A stretch of 41,809 nt of DNA from CAXBPY01 sp003455275 (GCA_963977675.1 CAXBPY010000021.1:1-41809); one strand, 5' to 3'. Positions 8,421 to 17,186 are shown, counted from the stretch's first letter. Numbers and translations are program-made. Notes: generated from the sequence alone by a model not told the origin.

Positions 8421-10076
8421 ATGAAAATCTACGAAAAACATAAAGAACTGCTCGAACGGGCACTGAAGGCAATTCATGAAAGAACTTTTTATGCCGCTTA
8501 TCCTGAACATCCGAAAGCTTATGGTGAAGAAGCGCCAAAGCAGGGAGAAGAAGAATACAAGAATCTACTAAATAATAATTTTAGCTTGTTGCTGCAGGGA
8601 AATACAAATGATTGGGGTGGCGAAGAAGTATCTCCTTATACAATGAATTCACTTGGGGTAAAGTATCCCTTATTTAATGTTAATGATGTAATAAAGAAAT
8701 CAAAAAGCGCACAAAAGATCTGGAGAAAAATTTCAGTTGAAGAAAGAGCCGGAATGTTGGTTGAAACGCTCGAAGAAATGAAAAAACATTTTTTCTCTAT
8801 AGCACATGCTACCATGCACACTACCGGTCAATCCTACATGATGAGTTTTCAGGCGAGCGGACCACACAGTGCCGATCGTGCGCTTGAACCTGTTGCGCTT
8901 GGCTTGAGCGAGCTCACCCGCTTTCCGCAAAATCTAGTTTGGGAAAAACCAATGGGAAAATTTTCGGTGAAACTTGAAAAATCTTTTTCTCCAATCCCTA
9001 AAGGAATTGGATTAGTAATTGGCTGCTCCACTTTTCCGGTGTGGAACACATTGCCAGGAGTATATGCAAATCTTATTTCTGGAAATTCTGTTATCATAAA
9101 ACCACACCCGAAAGCTGTTTTACCAATTGCAATTTGTGTCTCAGCTATACAAAAGTGTTTAAATGAAAGTGGATATGACCCTTGTGTAATTCAGCTTGCT
9201 GCTGATGTTTCTTCGGATCTCATCACAAAAAAATTTACTGAAAGCCCTGAAATAAATTTGATCGATTATACAGGAAGTACTGCGTTTGGCAATTATGTAG
9301 AATCACTTCCTAATAAGACTGTGTTTACTGAAAAGGCAGGTGTGAACAGTGTGATTCTTGATTCAGTGAATGACCTGGAATCAGTGATGCAGAATCTTGC
9401 GTTCAGCGTCTCGCTATACAGCGGACAGATGTGCACCGCTCCACAAAACTTTTTTATTCCTGAAAGCGGGGTAAAAGGCAAAGACAAAAATTATTCTTAT
9501 GAAGAAGTAGCTGCGAAACTGAAAGAAGCAATTCTCGGAATTACGACTAACCCCAAAATGGGCGCGGGTGTTTTTGGCAGCGTTCAAAATGAAGTTACTC
9601 TCACACGCGCACAAAATGCCGGAACACTTGGTGCAAATGTTTTACTTGAAACATCTTCTGTTAAGAATGAAGAATTCAATTCGGCACGAGCGACTTCTCC
9701 TGTCTTGCTTGAAGTAAAGAGTGATGCGCATCACATTTATGAGCGCGAACTTTTTGGACCAATTGCTATAGCAATAAAAACAAAAGACACTGCCGAGAGT
9801 GTGAAACTCGCGAAAGAAATGGCGCGGCGCCACGGAGCGATTACTTGTGCTGCCTACACCACCGATGAAAACACTGAGCGAATGATTGCCGAAGAAATGC
9901 AGGAAGCATTCACTCCGGTTTCTTTCAACCTGACCGGTCCAATTTGGGTGAATCAGCACGCTGCTTTCTCTGACTTCCATGTTACAGGCGGAAATCCCGC
10001 CGGCAATGCTTCATTTACAAATCCTGAATTCGTGACTCGAAGATTTGTTTGGGTTGGAAACAGAAAGATGATTTAG
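8421..10076 (+). CDS. paaN: PaaN-family aldehyde dehydrogenase (phenylacetic acid degradation protein PaaN-like)
   Basis: 551 residues, ATG start. The protein is an aldehyde dehydrogenase with an unusual N-terminal region (1-110) shared with PaaN2 proteins: long helical start, then VSPYTMNSLGVKYP. The NAD(P)-binding GSTAFG is at G285-G290, the general base is E304 in TEKAG, and the nucleophile is C338 in SGQMCTAPQNFF. ELFGPIAIAI and the C-terminal FHVTGGNPAGNASF also fit. Length agrees with the PaaN2 family rather than with the roughly 490-residue classical dehydrogenases or with the PaaZ fusion, which has a hydratase domain that is absent here. PaaN-type enzymes are linked to phenylacetate breakdown, but no other paa gene lies in this window, so pathway membership is inferred from the family only. 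The stop codon overlaps the first heptad of a short repeat array. Confidence 0.8.
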   Translation: MKIYEKHKELLERALKAIHERTFYAAYPEHPKAYGEEAPKQGEEEYKNLLNNNFSLLLQGNTNDWGGEEVSPYTMNSLGVKYPLFNVNDVIKKSKSAQKIWRKISVEERAGMLVETLEEMKKHFFSIAHATMHTTGQSYMMSFQASGPHSADRALEPVALGLSELTRFPQNLVWEKPMGKFSVKLEKSFSPIPKGIGLVIGCSTFPVWNTLPGVYANLISGNSVIIKPHPKAVLPIAICVSAIQKCLNESGYDPCVIQLAADVSSDLITKKFTESPEINLIDYTGSTAFGNYVESLPNKTVFTEKAGVNSVILDSVNDLESVMQNLAFSVSLYSGQMCTAPQNFFIPESGVKGKDKNYSYEEVAAKLKEAILGITTNPKMGAGVFGSVQNEVTLTRAQNAGTLGANVLLETSSVKNEEFNSARATSPVLLEVKSDAHHIYERELFGPIAIAIKTKDTAESVKLAKEMARRHGAITCAAYTTDENTERMIAEEMQEAFTPVSFNLTGPIWVNQHAAFSDFHVTGGNPAGNASFTNPEFVTRRFVWVGNRKMI

Positions 10077-10109
10077 GAATTTTAGATTTCAGATTTCAAA
10101 TTACAGATT
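10075..10109. repeat. Heptanucleotide short tandem repeat, AATCTGT family, five units
   Basis: Read on the minus strand the bases after the glycosyltransferase stop split into consecutive 7-mers AATCTGT, AATTTGA, AATCTGA, AATCTAA, AATTCCT, each starting AAT. The array fills the whole gap between two converging genes and its last unit covers two bases of the PaaN stop codon. Confidence 0.7.
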
Positions 10110-11684
10110 CTACTGCTTGCAGAAAATTATCAGCGCGCTGTCTTCGTAAAATACTTTGAATCCTGAGTTGCTCTCGAGAAGAAAATTGTAAAACTGTTTT
10201 TGTTTTTCAATTGCATCCGGATAGCTGGTTGGATTTTCAATCCATTTCCGATCAGAAAAATTTGTTCCGGCTTGCTTCCAAACTTTTTTTCCTGATCGTT
10301 TATTGTTCATCACAATCACTGCTGCATCTGATTTCGAAAGAGAATCAGTGTTTACTTCCCAATCGAATTTAACATTTGTGAAACTATCCGGAATGTAGGA
10401 ATAGTAGTCGCCATAAATTTTTGTTTCCTTCGAAAAATTATTTCCAATCACCGCTCCCGATTTCAGAAGCGGGTTTTTCATTTTCATTTCAGGATGAAAA
10501 AATGCAGAAGCAGAAATAAAAACAGTGACAAGAATTCCAATAAGAAATGAATGACTCAAAATAACTTGCCGGGAAGCACGAAGCGGATGAACAAATTTTT
10601 CAATCACATAAAAAAAGAAAACAAACAGGAGTGGGATAAAATGAAAAGTGTAACGCATTTCTCTCATACGCACAACAAAAAAGATGTAGAGAAAACATAA
10701 AACCGAATACCAGAAAATAGTGATGAGCGGAAAATTTTTTGAAGAAAGTCCGAAAGTTTTTTTCAATGGAACAAAAAAGCAAAGCGCAATTGCCAGCAGA
10801 GATATTCCCAGGGTCCAAACCGGAATTTCATTTCCTAAAACTGAAAACCAGGTAAGCGGGTTAGTTGAATCATTTGTTTCAACCCATCCTGAACTCACAT
10901 TGTGAGAATGAACGAGCAGCGTGAACAAAAAATATTTGTAATTGACAACTGAATACGGATTAAAAATTATCCAACCCAATAAATAACAAGCGGCTCCGAT
11001 GAAAAATATTTTCAATAACGGAAAAATTTGTTTTGCAGAGAATGAAATTTTCCCGTCTATAAAAAAAGTATTGAGCAGATAAGGCAAAAACAAAAACGGG
11101 AATGAGAACAGCGAATTATACTTTGTTCCGAACGCAATTCCGCCAATGAATTGTGCGAGGTATAAATTTTTCAGCGATAAATTTTTAAATGCAATTCTGA
11201 AACTCAAAATCACTAATCCCATTTGCAGAATGTCGGGGTGAATCATGACGCTCAGCGAAACAAGTGAAGGAATAGAAATTACGGTGAGCACACACATCCA
11301 TGCCCACTCTCTTGCAAGAAACATGCGGCACAGCCTGTATAACTCAGCAGCAAAAAAAATGAAAGAGCAAAGCGAAACGGTTTTCAACACTGCAGCCATT
11401 GTAAAAACGGACACTTGTTCCTGACCGCTGAAAAGCAAAATGATTTTGCAAATGCAAAAACATGTTGTGTAATAAACCATTCCGTAGTAGTAGTAAAAAT
11501 TCGGGTCGAGATTGTTATGCTCAAGACAATGTTTCAGAATCTCCAACCCCCGTGCTTCATCATTATTGAAAACGCGGATCATGTTGAGGCTGTCAATGCC
11601 ATAAGGAATTCCCATCGAAAGAACAATGACGAGGAATGTGAATGCACAAAAACTAACTATCGTAAAATAATTTTTTTTAATCAT
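10110..11684 (-). CDS. Multi-span membrane glycosyltransferase-like protein (GT-C fold, GT39/ArnT-like)
   Basis: 524 residues with about 11-12 hydrophobic segments and a soluble C-terminal tail from about 400. The first span is followed by a large loop with NNDEARGLEIL, matching the acidic motif (DE or DxD after helix 1) used by GT-C lipid-linked sugar transferases. Further along are DPNFYYYYGMVYY, MIHPDILQMGLV and AFGTKYNSLFSFP, patterns common in dolichyl- or undecaprenyl-phosphate sugar transferase-like proteins of Bacteroidota. The expected role is to move a sugar from a lipid carrier on the outer face of the inner membrane; donor and acceptor are unknown. ATG start. It lies 36 bp after the TonB receptor on the same strand and its 3' end meets the PaaN gene head to tail-on across a 33-bp repeat array. 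Confidence 0.65.
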   Translation of the reverse strand: MIKKNYFTIVSFCAFTFLVIVLSMGIPYGIDSLNMIRVFNNDEARGLEILKHCLEHNNLDPNFYYYYGMVYYTTCFCICKIILLFSGQEQVSVFTMAAVLKTVSLCSFIFFAAELYRLCRMFLAREWAWMCVLTVISIPSLVSLSVMIHPDILQMGLVILSFRIAFKNLSLKNLYLAQFIGGIAFGTKYNSLFSFPFLFLPYLLNTFFIDGKISFSAKQIFPLLKIFFIGAACYLLGWIIFNPYSVVNYKYFLFTLLVHSHNVSSGWVETNDSTNPLTWFSVLGNEIPVWTLGISLLAIALCFFVPLKKTFGLSSKNFPLITIFWYSVLCFLYIFFVVRMREMRYTFHFIPLLFVFFFYVIEKFVHPLRASRQVILSHSFLIGILVTVFISASAFFHPEMKMKNPLLKSGAVIGNNFSKETKIYGDYYSYIPDSFTNVKFDWEVNTDSLSKSDAAVIVMNNKRSGKKVWKQAGTNFSDRKWIENPTSYPDAIEKQKQFYNFLLESNSGFKVFYEDSALIIFCKQ

Positions 11685-11720
11685 GAATAGTAGTTTGAAT
11701 ATGCATTTGAAATTTGAATT

Positions 11721-14093
11721 CTAAAACTCGATTCTATATGCTCCATACGGGAAAACACCCAGCTGATACTCTGTTCTTATCTGATGTGTGTTTGTATCGT
11801 AACTCTGATTCAAAATATTTTTTATCCCGAAAACATTTTCACACACAGCGATTATGCTTTGCGTGGTGTGCTTTCCGTTGAAACGAAAACCAATTTTTAA
11901 ATCGAAGCGGCTGTAATCGCGATACTGTGCGCTCCAGGCCTGTGTTTCGAGGCGAACTTCATCATTATATAGTTGCGAGGTCGCTAAATCAATCGGCGTG
12001 TAACGCCTCCCTCCTGCTTGTGTGAATCGCACATCCATACTCAGTGCTTGATTTTTTTGTTTACCGAATTTGAATTCATAACCACCAAGAACATTGATTA
12101 CATATCGTCCATTGAATTTTGTATTGCGCAATACATCATCGCTTCCGCGATACTTTGAATCGAAGAGTGAAGTGGTGACGAGAAAATAATATCCCTTGCT
12201 GAAAAATTTTTCGAGCGTGAACTCAGCACCGTAGTTGCTCCCTGTTCCTTTGTTCACGAGCGAATCCACATTCGGGAAACCATAATCGCCTCCCATGTTT
12301 ATGGCAGAATAACTGTCATTCACATTTCCTTTCACCGGAACATTAAAAAGATATTGGTAATACACTTCTGTTTTCATTCGGAAATTTTTTGCGAAGTTGA
12401 AATCATATCCTGCAATGAGATGATGCGCTTTCATGAAGCCGAGATTCAAATTAGTTCGGAGATAGGTGTTGGTTGCTGAATCAAACTGATCAAAAAAATA
12501 AACTACAAGCGGAACGGTTTGACTATGTAAACCGTAGCCGAATGAAAACTGATTGTGCTCTCCTACCTTGTAATTAAAACCCGCACGCGGTTCGATTGAA
12601 TTACTTCCGTTCAAAAGAAAATCCTGAAAATAAATTCCGGTATTGAGCACCACTTTATCAGTGAAGCGATGCTGCCATTCAGTATAAGCACTCACCATTC
12701 CGGTGTTGCCATTTGATTTCACAAGATCAATCATGTGACCGACATCGCGACGAAAAAATTCTTCGTGATAATTGAAGTAGAGAAATGAAAATTTCACGCC
12801 GCATTTCACTAAATTTTTTTCATTGAATTTTTTTGAAAGAAAATATTCTGCTGTGTAATTCCCTTCGGTGGAATTGTTATCGTAAGTGCGTGTTTTGCTT
12901 TTATCAATACCAAGTGTATCAACAAACACATTCAGCAGCGCCACTCCGCTTGAGAGAATGAGTTTGCAATAAGTTTTCGAATTGAAAAAATGTGTGAATG
13001 AAATTCCGCCGGCGAGCATCTTAGTTCCGTAAGTCACATCTTCTCCTTTCGACACAAACTGCCAGTCAGCAGAATCTTTTTTTGAATCGAGCAGTGCGAT
13101 TTTGCTCATACCGCCAATACCGAAAACCGAAACAATGTTCTTGTTATTCTTCGAAGGAAAATTCAACAACATCGTAGCATCCTGATAAGTCGGAATTCCT
13201 GAAACACCGAAACTGATTCCAAGCAAATTGAAAAGTGCGAAAGTGCTATAGCGATAACTCAGCAGGTAACTGCTGTTTTGTTTTTTTGAAAACGGGCCTT
13301 CTGTACCTAGTTCCAAACCATTGATGCCAAACATTCCTGTGAATTCATGATGCTCATTGTTCCCACGGCGTAGTTTCAAATCAAACACCGCAGCTGTTTT
13401 GTTTCCGTACTCTGCAGGAAAAGCGCCGGTGAGAAAATCAGAACTCGCGAGCAGATTATTGTTGAGCATGCTCATTGGCCCGCCGGTGGCGCCTTGTCCG
13501 CTGAAATGATTTGGGTTTGGAATTTCAACTCCTTCTAATTTCCACAACACGCCGCTCGGAGAATTTCCGCGAACGATTATGTCGTTACGCGTATCGTTCG
13601 CACTCACCACACCTGCATAGTTCGCAGCCATGCGGCTTGGATCGGCGCGAGATCCTGCATAGCGCCAGGTTTCTTCGGGTTGAAAATTTCTTCCGCTGAT
13701 GCTAATCAGATCGTTGTTGGTTTTATCTCGGTCACGATTGGAAGAAATGATAACTTCATTTCCGGTGAAAATTTTTTCCTGCATCTCCAGCGTGAGCACA
13801 ATTTCTTTTCCTGAAGTAAGAACAATATTGCTCAGCACCACATCTTCATATCCGATGAATGTTGCTTTGATAGTGTATCTGCCGAGCGGCACATTTTCCA
13901 ATTTGAATTTTCCATTCTCATCACTGATGCTTCCAATCACAGGATTTGTTTCTACAGCAATTACAGTTGCGCCAGTGAGTGCACTTTTGCTGTCCTTATC
14001 AATGACTGTTCCGCGAATAGTTTGAGTGAGCGATTGGGAAAAACAATAATGAGAAATGAATAAAATCAGAGCAGTTGAAAAATATTTTTTCAT
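11721..14093 (-). CDS. TonB-dependent outer-membrane receptor with carboxypeptidase-regulatory-like N-terminal domain
   Basis: 790 residues. Signal peptide MKKYFSTALILFISHYCFSQS, then a CarboxypepD_reg-like domain at about 24-110 (IRGTVIDKDSKSALTGATV ... NGKFKLENVPLGRYTIKATF), a plug domain at about 115-235 (RNDIIVRGNSPSGVLWKLEG, EIPNPNHF, GAFPAEYGN), and a beta-barrel to the C-terminal GAYRIEF. Plug and barrel are complete. Such receptors import siderophores, cobalamin, glycans or other large ligands using energy from TonB-ExbBD. No SusD partner lies beside it, so a SusCD glycan system is unlikely; the ligand cannot be predicted. Length is typical of the shorter, non-SusC class. The glycosyltransferase gene follows after 36 bp and may be cotranscribed. 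Confidence 0.85.
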   Translation of the reverse strand: MKKYFSTALILFISHYCFSQSLTQTIRGTVIDKDSKSALTGATVIAVETNPVIGSISDENGKFKLENVPLGRYTIKATFIGYEDVVLSNIVLTSGKEIVLTLEMQEKIFTGNEVIISSNRDRDKTNNDLISISGRNFQPEETWRYAGSRADPSRMAANYAGVVSANDTRNDIIVRGNSPSGVLWKLEGVEIPNPNHFSGQGATGGPMSMLNNNLLASSDFLTGAFPAEYGNKTAAVFDLKLRRGNNEHHEFTGMFGINGLELGTEGPFSKKQNSSYLLSYRYSTFALFNLLGISFGVSGIPTYQDATMLLNFPSKNNKNIVSVFGIGGMSKIALLDSKKDSADWQFVSKGEDVTYGTKMLAGGISFTHFFNSKTYCKLILSSGVALLNVFVDTLGIDKSKTRTYDNNSTEGNYTAEYFLSKKFNEKNLVKCGVKFSFLYFNYHEEFFRRDVGHMIDLVKSNGNTGMVSAYTEWQHRFTDKVVLNTGIYFQDFLLNGSNSIEPRAGFNYKVGEHNQFSFGYGLHSQTVPLVVYFFDQFDSATNTYLRTNLNLGFMKAHHLIAGYDFNFAKNFRMKTEVYYQYLFNVPVKGNVNDSYSAINMGGDYGFPNVDSLVNKGTGSNYGAEFTLEKFFSKGYYFLVTTSLFDSKYRGSDDVLRNTKFNGRYVINVLGGYEFKFGKQKNQALSMDVRFTQAGGRRYTPIDLATSQLYNDEVRLETQAWSAQYRDYSRFDLKIGFRFNGKHTTQSIIAVCENVFGIKNILNQSYDTNTHQIRTEYQLGVFPYGAYRIEF

Positions 14094-14142
14094 TGAGAAC
14101 GGCTAAAATAATTTGATCTCTGTTTTGCTTTTACTTAAAAAC

Positions 14143-14541
14143 TCATTCTAAAAATCGCTCTCTTATTTCAGGAGTTGGAATCATGCAAACTTTTTTTCTT
14201 CCGAAAATTTTGTAACGAGTTTTTGCAACGATGCTGTAAAAAAAATCGCGAATGAATTTCGGAATGAAAATCAAAGGATAAAAAATCTTCCAACCTGCTC
14301 CTAGTTCATTTAAAACTTTTAATCCGGCAGAAGATTTTGTCCAATAATTATTTTCATGAATAAAAACAAATGAATCAAGATCATTGAGCGGAAGAGAAAA
14401 TTTTTTCAGAAGTTGCTGTCCTGATTCAGATTGGAGCGGCGCGAATTTTATTTTCTTCTTTCTGTCATGGCGAATGATAAACTGCACCACTCCATTACAG
14501 AGATTACAAACACCATCGAAGAGCAAGATTGAAGATTCCAT
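14143..14541 (-). CDS. DCC family thiol-disulfide oxidoreductase (DUF393)
   Basis: 132 residues. The defining motif is ILLFDGVCNLCNGVVQFI at residues 5-22, holding the DxxCxxC pair, followed by FAPLQSESGQQLL and a C-terminal hydrophobic/aromatic segment (IFIPKFIRDFFYSIVAKTRYKIFG), all as in DUF393/DCC proteins of about 130-150 residues. A thioredoxin-like redox role is predicted for the family; the partner is not known. The first five codons (MESSI) come from units of a 7-bp repeat array that also fills the 28-bp gap from tsaE, so the start codon itself appears to be repeat-derived; the conserved domain begins right after it. Likely cotranscribed with tsaE. Confidence 0.85.
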   Translation of the reverse strand: MESSILLFDGVCNLCNGVVQFIIRHDRKKKIKFAPLQSESGQQLLKKFSLPLNDLDSFVFIHENNYWTKSSAGLKVLNELGAGWKIFYPLIFIPKFIRDFFYSIVAKTRYKIFGRKKVCMIPTPEIRERFLE

Positions 14542-14569
14542 ATTACAGATTACAAATTAGAGATTGCAT
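14528..14569. repeat. Heptanucleotide repeat array spanning the tsaE-DCC junction and the DCC start codon
   Basis: Minus-strand units in order after the tsaE stop: ATGCAAT, CTCTAAT, TTGTAAT, CTGTAAT, ATGGAAT, CTTCAAT. Six consecutive 7-mers end in AAT. The ATG of the fifth unit (14539-14541) is the start codon of the DCC gene. Consensus matches the AATCTGT array at 10075-10109. Confidence 0.75.
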
Positions 14570-15028
14570 TCAGAATACAATTACTATTCGTTCCTCTCCT
14601 TCCAATAATTTAATTTCAATCTTAAGCATGTCATTCGGAAGAAATGGTTCAGCCATATCAGGCCACTCGATAAAACAATATGCTTCGCTCTCTAAATATT
14701 CTTCGAAGCCGATGTCAATTAACTCTTCCGAATTTTTCAGGCGATATAAATCGAAGTGATAGATAGTGTCCCCATGTCCCTTCTGAGACACGGCGGGAGA
14801 ATTTGCTGAATATTCATTCACTAAAGAAAATGTCGGGCTGACTGCATCCTCTTTCACTCCAAGGATTTTACAGAAAGATTTTACCAGTGTTGTTTTTCCC
14901 GTTCCCATTTCTCCATATAATGCAAATATTTTTTTTGACGGAAACTGATTGAGAATTTTTTCAGCAACACCCCCCCAATCATTAAGTGAGCGAACAGTAA
15001 TTGTGAGCGGTGAGTGGTGAGTGGTCAA
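14570..15028 (-). CDS. tsaE: tRNA threonylcarbamoyladenosine biosynthesis ATPase TsaE
   Basis: 152 residues. TsaE hydrolyses ATP in the TsaB-TsaD-TsaE complex that makes the t6A base at position 37 of ANN-decoding tRNAs. Walker A is GEMGTGKTT (39-47), followed by SPTFSLVNEY (64-73) and the conserved IYHFDLYRL with EWPDMAEPFLP near the C-terminus. The only usable start is a TTG at 15026-15028: an in-frame TAA lies two codons earlier and there is no ATG. The TTG and the next codons (TTHHSPLTI) are made of 7-bp repeat units, so the native start seems to have been overwritten. Between NEY and IYHFD there is also a longer than usual loop (SANSPAVSQKGHGDT) whose DNA holds a 26-nt palindromic element. 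The DCC gene follows 28 bp downstream. Confidence 0.88.
   Translation of the reverse strand: MTTHHSPLTITVRSLNDWGGVAEKILNQFPSKKIFALYGEMGTGKTTLVKSFCKILGVKEDAVSPTFSLVNEYSANSPAVSQKGHGDTIYHFDLYRLKNSEELIDIGFEEYLESEAYCFIEWPDMAEPFLPNDMLKIEIKLLEGEERIVIVF
14766..14791. repeat. Palindromic element inside tsaE
   Basis: Arms GTGTCCC (14766-14772) and GAGACAC (14785-14791) pair with one G-T wobble around a 12-nt loop. The element encodes residues of the loop VSQKGHGDT, which is longer than in most TsaE proteins I know. It is probably an in-frame insertion at a tolerated loop. Confidence 0.45.
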
Positions 15029-15072
15029 TTGTGATTAACGAATAGTGAATTACAAATGTCAATTATTCAATT
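15003..15072. repeat. Degenerate heptanucleotide repeat array at the 5' end of tsaE
   Basis: Plus-strand 7-mers in unbroken phase: GTGAGCG, GTGAGTG, GTGAGTG, GTCAATT, GTGATTA, ACGAATA, GTGAATT, ACAAATG, TCAATTA, TTCAATT. The first three are nearly identical, the rest are degenerate. On the tsaE strand the clear units read CTCACCA/CTCACCG/CTCACAA, the same family as before polA. The array contains the tsaE TTG start. Confidence 0.65.
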
Positions 15073-15114
15073 AAGATAAAATGTTCTTGAAGGCATTCAT
15101 TGCTTCGCTGTCAT

Positions 15115-17163
15115 CTATTTGCGGTTCGGATCAACAATAATTTTATCCGGCTCTTTCGAATCAATGTTCATGGTGTCGCCCGTCACCTGAAAAGTAGTGC
15201 GGCGATTTTTCTGATGTTCTTCTTCTGTACACGGAACTCCATTGCCGCAACCATTCACAAGTTGTGTTTCGCCATAACCTTTTGCCGTCAATCTTTCCTT
15301 CGCTATTCCATGAGCAACGAGATAATCCACACAACTTTGTGCACGCTTTTGCGAAAGATTCATGTTGAAGTTGTCATTTCCGCGCGAGTCAGTGTGAGAA
15401 CCGAGTTGCACACTCACCGTCGGGTTTTCATTCAACAGCGTAACAAGTGTGTCCAGCACCAACGCTGCATCAGGGCGAATGTTCCATTTGTTGTAATCGT
15501 AGTAAATATTGCTGAGTGTGATCTGCACATTCTTGTAAATCTTATCGAGTACAATCGTCACTGATTCCTTTATTGTGTCGTTGTCGCGCGATGAAAAACC
15601 AAGCGAAGAAAAATTTTCGCTCTTGCTGAAGTAGTTCGGTTTAGATGCAGTGAGTTTGTAGATTTTTTCGGGAGAAATTGTGAGCGTGAATTTTCCGGTT
15701 GCATCAGTTGCATAACGATTTAGTGAATCAAGACGGCCTGCTTGTGTTGCATCAAACAAACTCACCATTGCATTCTGCAATGCAACAGTTCCGGTCACAG
15801 GGCTGTTTGGGTCACTCGGATTTGCAAACACTTTTTCTTTCACCTGAACTTCCAATTGATACAACTTGATTCGTGGCAACTCGAAAGAATAAATATCATC
15901 ATTCCCCTTTCCTCCCGGGCGTGTGCTGGTGAAGAGTCCCGTTTCTTTCACTTCTTTTTTTCTCTCATTAGGAACAGGAATTAAGATTAAACCGAAATCA
16001 TCAGCAGCAGAGTTGATGGGTGCACGAAGGTTTACAGGATTCATCCATTGCTTACCGGTTTTTGTTGCTGAAAAAATATCCATGCCACCCATCCCTGGTT
16101 GCCCATTAGAAGCGAAGTAAAGTTTTCCGTTTGCGATGTAAGGAAATGCTTCATCACCTGTCGTGTTAATATTCGGTCCGAGATTTTCAGGTTCGCTCCA
16201 TGTTCCATCTGCCTGCCTTCGAGTGATGAATAAATCTTTTCCTCCATAACCTTCTCGAGAATCACTGCTGAAGTAAAGTTCTTTTCCATCAGCAGTAAGA
16301 AAAGGCTGCGAAACATTTGTGCTGTCTTCAAAAAGCGGAAGTGATTGAGGTGTGTTCCACTCACCGGTTGCGTTCATAGTGGTTTCAAAAATTTTGCAGT
16401 AGTCGTTTGTGATGTTGTCAGTTCCGCAACGAGTGAAAAACAATTCAGAAAAATCTTTATTAAAACAAACTGCGCCTTCATTGTATTTTGAATTGATGAC
16501 TGCGCTCAGCGGCAGTGACGATTTGTAGCTTCCGTTTCCATCAGGCAGAGAATAAAACAAGTCAGAAAATTTTTCGCCAGTCCATCCGTAGGTCTGCGTT
16601 CCTGCTGCATCGCCGCGGTCACTTGTGAAAATGATTGCTCCGTCTTTATACAGCACCGGAGCGTAATCAAATGCTGGTGAGTTGAGCGCCTCCACATTTT
16701 TCACCACATAAGCCGAAGGATTTTTTTGCCAGTCGAGTGCTTGCTGTGTGCTCTTCAGTTGCTTGCTCGCATCATCATTAAACGGAACTTGCTGAATGTA
16801 TTCTTTGAATTGCTCAATCGCATCATCATACTTTCCGTTTGCTTTAAGCATGAGCGCATAATCATAAGTTGCAATTGCGTCGTAGTTCAAACTCTGCGCG
16901 GTTTTATACCAGCGCTCAGCTTCCAATGTTTGATTTGAAAAACGATAACACTCACCAATAAGAAATGCTTTGCGCGCCTTTACATCTTGTGCCGGCTCTA
17001 CATCAAATTCTGATTTCAGTTTATCAGCCGCTACAGTAAATTTTTTTTCCTGAAACAGAGTTTCGCCGCTCTTTATATTTTGTATAAGAAAACAGGAGGA
17101 AACTGTAAGTGAAAAAAGGAGAATGAAAAATGTGCGATGTGAGTGCGCGAACATCAGTGTCAT
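15115..17163 (-). CDS. porE: OmpA/TPR/PD40 lipoprotein, PorE-like type IX secretion component
   Basis: 682 residues. The signal sequence ends in a lipobox (LTVSSC, C at about residue 24), so an outer-membrane lipoprotein is expected. Domain order: TPR-like helices (about 35-150; KARKAFLIGECYRFSN, AIEQFKEYIQQVP), four PD40/WD40-like blades (about 165-435; e.g. AIIFTSDRGD, ELYFSSDSREGYGGKDLF, KLYFASNGQPGMGGMDIF), a carboxypeptidase-regulatory-like domain (about 440-540), and an OmpA-C peptidoglycan-binding domain (about 545-665) with LGSHTDSRG, LSQKRA and the KNRRTTF motif. This order and length match PorE, which anchors the T9SS to peptidoglycan; paralogues with the same build are common in Bacteroidota, so orthology is not certain. 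PorT is encoded 1.6 kb away. ATGs at 17163 and 17154 are both possible. A 7-bp repeat array lies 24 bp before the start. Confidence 0.75.
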   Translation of the reverse strand: MTLMFAHSHRTFFILLFSLTVSSCFLIQNIKSGETLFQEKKFTVAADKLKSEFDVEPAQDVKARKAFLIGECYRFSNQTLEAERWYKTAQSLNYDAIATYDYALMLKANGKYDDAIEQFKEYIQQVPFNDDASKQLKSTQQALDWQKNPSAYVVKNVEALNSPAFDYAPVLYKDGAIIFTSDRGDAAGTQTYGWTGEKFSDLFYSLPDGNGSYKSSLPLSAVINSKYNEGAVCFNKDFSELFFTRCGTDNITNDYCKIFETTMNATGEWNTPQSLPLFEDSTNVSQPFLTADGKELYFSSDSREGYGGKDLFITRRQADGTWSEPENLGPNINTTGDEAFPYIANGKLYFASNGQPGMGGMDIFSATKTGKQWMNPVNLRAPINSAADDFGLILIPVPNERKKEVKETGLFTSTRPGGKGNDDIYSFELPRIKLYQLEVQVKEKVFANPSDPNSPVTGTVALQNAMVSLFDATQAGRLDSLNRYATDATGKFTLTISPEKIYKLTASKPNYFSKSENFSSLGFSSRDNDTIKESVTIVLDKIYKNVQITLSNIYYDYNKWNIRPDAALVLDTLVTLLNENPTVSVQLGSHTDSRGNDNFNMNLSQKRAQSCVDYLVAHGIAKERLTAKGYGETQLVNGCGNGVPCTEEEHQKNRRTTFQVTGDTMNIDSKEPDKIIVDPNRK

Positions 17164-17186
17164 TAAAATTTATATTCAGCTAAATT

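Noticed and set aside
10075..10109. Tandem repeats considered as a CRISPR array
   Set aside because: Units are 7 bp with no spacers, and no cas genes are present.
16195..16225. CTGCCTGCC sequence inside the PorE-like gene as another palindromic insertion
   Set aside because: It encodes the ordinary PD40 motif RRQADGTW and has no matching second arm.
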